Source: Clostridiales bacterium
Lineage (GTDB): Bacteria; Bacillota; Clostridia; Christensenellales; CAG-917
NCBI GenBank assembly: GCA_012800805.1
Contig: JAAZIO010000149.1
Location: forward strand, 1 to 13,965
Length of the DNA: 13,965 nucleotides
Direction: 5' to 3'
Below the pieces are notes generated by a model. It had not been told where the DNA came from, did not search any database, and was given only the letters and a program-made list of their open reading frames with translations. Numbering within the stretch: position 1 is the stretch's first letter; each line of letters opens with the position of its first letter. The translations under genes and the position numbers were made by a program. Shown in pieces: positions 12,023-13,965 of this stretch.

Positions 12023-13965
12023 TCAGGCTTTCTTTTTGAAGCCTTTGAAAAACTTTCTTACTCCTCCGCGTTTGCCGTTCAGAATATCCTGAATGCCCTC
12101 TACGGATTTTTGTGAAAGAATTCCGCCCGTGAATCCCGCAAAGCTTCTAAGCGGCAAATCCTTTAGCGACTCTTGCACCATCTGGGAGTTTTCGGCGTTG
12201 CCCGCAAGAATCTTGGAGCCGAAAGCAAGAAGCCTATACATGAACCTGCCAAATGAGGTTACGGTAGTTTGGTAAACCGTCGTGTTCATATCAAACTCGC
12301 CTTTTTTGGGCGGAGTGTTTGGTATCATCTTGCTTCCGTATATTGCCTCAAACTGTTCCACGGGAATGTCGCGCGTGCCTTCGCCCTCGTTGTCTTTGAT
12401 GTCGTAGTAGTAGGGCGCGCTCTCTTTATAGTCGGGAATGGGCGCGTCGGGGTTTAGTGACTCCACATATACTTTCGCTTTAAGTCTTATGTCTCTTGAG
12501 GACGCAGCTGCCAAAATCTCAAACTCGCCGCTTTCGACGTGCCAGTCTTTGATAAGCACGTTGTAGTAGCTGAAAGCGCGGGAGTCAAGCTCGATTGTAA
12601 CTTCTTTCTCCTCGCCGGGATTTAAGAACACCTTTGTAAAGCCTTTAAGTTCTTTTACGGGCTTAAATATAGTGGACTCAACATCCGATACATAAATTTG
12701 AACGACTTCGGCACCAGCCATATCGCCCGTGTTCTTCACTTTAAGGCTAACTTTAAGGGTTTCGCCCTCTTTAATTTTGTCGGATGAAAGCTTAAGGTCT
12801 GAGTATTCAAAGGTTGTATAGCTTAAGCCGTAGCCGAACGGAAACGCGACATCCTTTTCCGCTTTGTCAAAGTAGCGGTATCCGACATAGATGCTTTCGC
12901 GGTATTCAACCGTGCGTGGCCCCATGGGGAAGTATTTGCTGGATACGTTGGACTCAAGACGGGGGGGATAAGTCTCGGCAAGTTTGCCCGAGGGATTGAC
13001 TCTTCCAAGCAGAAGATTAAGTGTTGCTTCTCCGCCCGCTTGTCCAGGGAGATAAACATTTAATATGCTCTTTGCGCAATCCGCCCAAGTGGAAACTCTT
13101 ACGGGCGAGCCGCCGTGAAGCACAACGATGATGTTTTCGTTAACTTTTTTAAGCTCGTTCAAAAGCAGAATCTGTCCGTCGGGCAGGTTGAGATGGGTGC
13201 GGTCGAAGCCTTCGGACTCGTATGAGTCGGTAAGACCGATAAACACAACCACCTTGTCTTTGCCCCGGGCAAGCTTTACGGCTTTCTTTATAAGACCCGC
13301 GTTGTAGCCGTCGCCTTTTAAGGTATAACCCTCGGCGAATTCAAAATCTTTGCCTTCCTGCTCAAGCGCCTTAAGGAAAGGAGTGAGCTTTGTGGGATTG
13401 ATTCTTGAAGAGCCCGCGCCCTGATAGCGCATGACTTCTGCTAGCTTTCCTATAACTGTTATCTTTTCGTCCTCTTTTAAAGGAAGCAGCTTGCCCTCGT
13501 TTTTAAGAAGAACCGCGCCCGATTCGGCGGCTTTTCTTGAGAGCGCGTGGTGAGATTCGTAATCCGCCTTATGTCCGGGAACTTCCTTTTCCTTGCACTC
13601 GAAGGCGAATTTAATCATTCTAAGGACTACTTTGTCAAGGTCTTTCTCGTCAAGTCTTCCTTCTTTTACGGCTTTTATAATGTTTTTGTCGTTTTGTCCG
13701 CCGTTGCCGGGCATTTCAAGGTCAAGACCCGCCTTTACGCCCTCGACACGGTCGTTAACCGCGCCCCAGTCGCTGACGACTATTCCTTTAAAGCCCCACT
13801 CGTCCCTTAAGATATCCGTAAGCAGGCGCTTGTTGTCGGAAAGGTATGTGCCGTTCAGGCGGTTATATGAGCACATTATGGTTGTGGGCTGTTCTTTTTT
13901 AACTATGCTCTCAAATGCCGCAAGATATATCTCGCGAAGGGCGCGCTCGTCGACGATTGAGTCAA
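12023..13965 (-). CDS. Glycoside hydrolase family 3 (beta-glucosidase-like), 5' end outside the window
   Basis: The frame is open to the right edge, and 646 C-terminal residues are visible; the true start and about 200 residues of the TIM barrel are missing. The ATG at 13876 is internal: codons beyond it read DSIVDERALREIYLAAFESI, a normal GH3 barrel stretch. From that ATG, MCSYNRLNG is followed by VVSDWGAV, whose aspartate (D36) is the expected nucleophile. The second (alpha/beta) domain contains YESEGFDRTHLNLPDGQ, where a glutamate is the likely acid/base. A fibronectin-III-like domain follows (VKNTGDMAGAEVVQIYV ... KELKGF). The last 145 residues are a basic extension with ESLKDLPLRSFAGFTGG, seen in many Firmicutes GH3. 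It removes terminal beta-linked sugars; the exact substrate and the presence of a secretion signal cannot be judged here. It has its own terminator. Confidence 0.94.
   Translation of the reverse strand, partial: DSIVDERALREIYLAAFESIVKKEQPTTIMCSYNRLNGTYLSDNKRLLTDILRDEWGFKGIVVSDWGAVNDRVEGVKAGLDLEMPGNGGQNDKNIIKAVKEGRLDEKDLDKVVLRMIKFAFECKEKEVPGHKADYESHHALSRKAAESGAVLLKNEGKLLPLKEDEKITVIGKLAEVMRYQGAGSSRINPTKLTPFLKALEQEGKDFEFAEGYTLKGDGYNAGLIKKAVKLARGKDKVVVFIGLTDSYESEGFDRTHLNLPDGQILLLNELKKVNENIIVVLHGGSPVRVSTWADCAKSILNVYLPGQAGGEATLNLLLGRVNPSGKLAETYPPRLESNVSSKYFPMGPRTVEYRESIYVGYRYFDKAEKDVAFPFGYGLSYTTFEYSDLKLSSDKIKEGETLKVSLKVKNTGDMAGAEVVQIYVSDVESTIFKPVKELKGFTKVFLNPGEEKEVTIELDSRAFSYYNVLIKDWHVESGEFEILAAASSRDIRLKAKVYVESLNPDAPIPDYKESAPYYYDIKDNEGEGTRDIPVEQFEAIYGSKMIPNTPPKKGEFDMNTTVYQTTVTSFGRFMYRLLAFGSKILAGNAENSQMVQESLKDLPLRSFAGFTGGILSQKSVEGIQDILNGKRGGVRKFFKGFKKKA

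Noticed and set aside
12026..12460. C-terminal 145-residue extension of the GH3 enzyme as a novel fused domain
   Set aside because: Extensions with a DLPLRS-type motif after the fibronectin-III-like domain are common in Firmicutes GH3 enzymes, to my knowledge, so this is family-typical rather than new.

Overview
The window looks like a chromosomal segment of an uncultured low-to-mid GC Firmicute, most likely in class Clostridia. This is inferred from the metG-tatD-(x)-ksgA order, the TatD-linked radical SAM protein, the FeoB-associated Cys-rich protein, and strong sigma-A-like promoters and Shine-Dalgarno sites. No phage, plasmid, IS element, tRNA, rRNA or CRISPR array was recognised.

Layout. 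Positions 1-89 (minus) hold only the first codons of a membrane protein, possibly SpmA-like. A divergent intergenic region with a near-consensus promoter leads into a translation and RNA-maintenance cluster on the plus strand: metG, tatD, a TatD-associated radical SAM gene (joined by 4-nt ATGA overlaps), a strong terminator, then ksgA/rsmA. In Bacillus-type gene order rnmV sits between tatD and ksgA. Here the radical SAM gene holds that place. Next come two stand-alone plus-strand genes: a two-domain conserved protein of unknown function, whose ribosome site lies in a hairpin, and a Sel1-repeat scaffold protein, whose promoter geometry predicts a leaderless mRNA.

From 6646 onward everything is on the minus strand. 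In transcription order from the right edge these are: a GH3 beta-glycosidase (5' end outside the window), a terminator, a membrane family-2 glycosyltransferase, a perfect 10-bp terminator, a 400-base AT-rich gene-free stretch with several short repeats, a short DtxR-family metal regulator, a control region with two identical 16-bp palindromes exactly 50 bp apart, and the ferrous-iron operon feoA-feoB-FeoB-associated Cys-rich protein, again joined by ATGA overlaps. A bidirectional terminator separates it from the Sel1 gene.

The coherent unit is the iron-uptake locus: a metal-sensing repressor-type protein, its probable operators, and a Fe2+ transporter with two accessory proteins. I saw no convincing new multi-gene system. 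The best leads are regulatory: the paired feo palindromes with a GAAA-capped hairpin between them, two genes whose -10 box lies exactly 6 nt before ATG, and repeat pairs upstream of the regulator gene.
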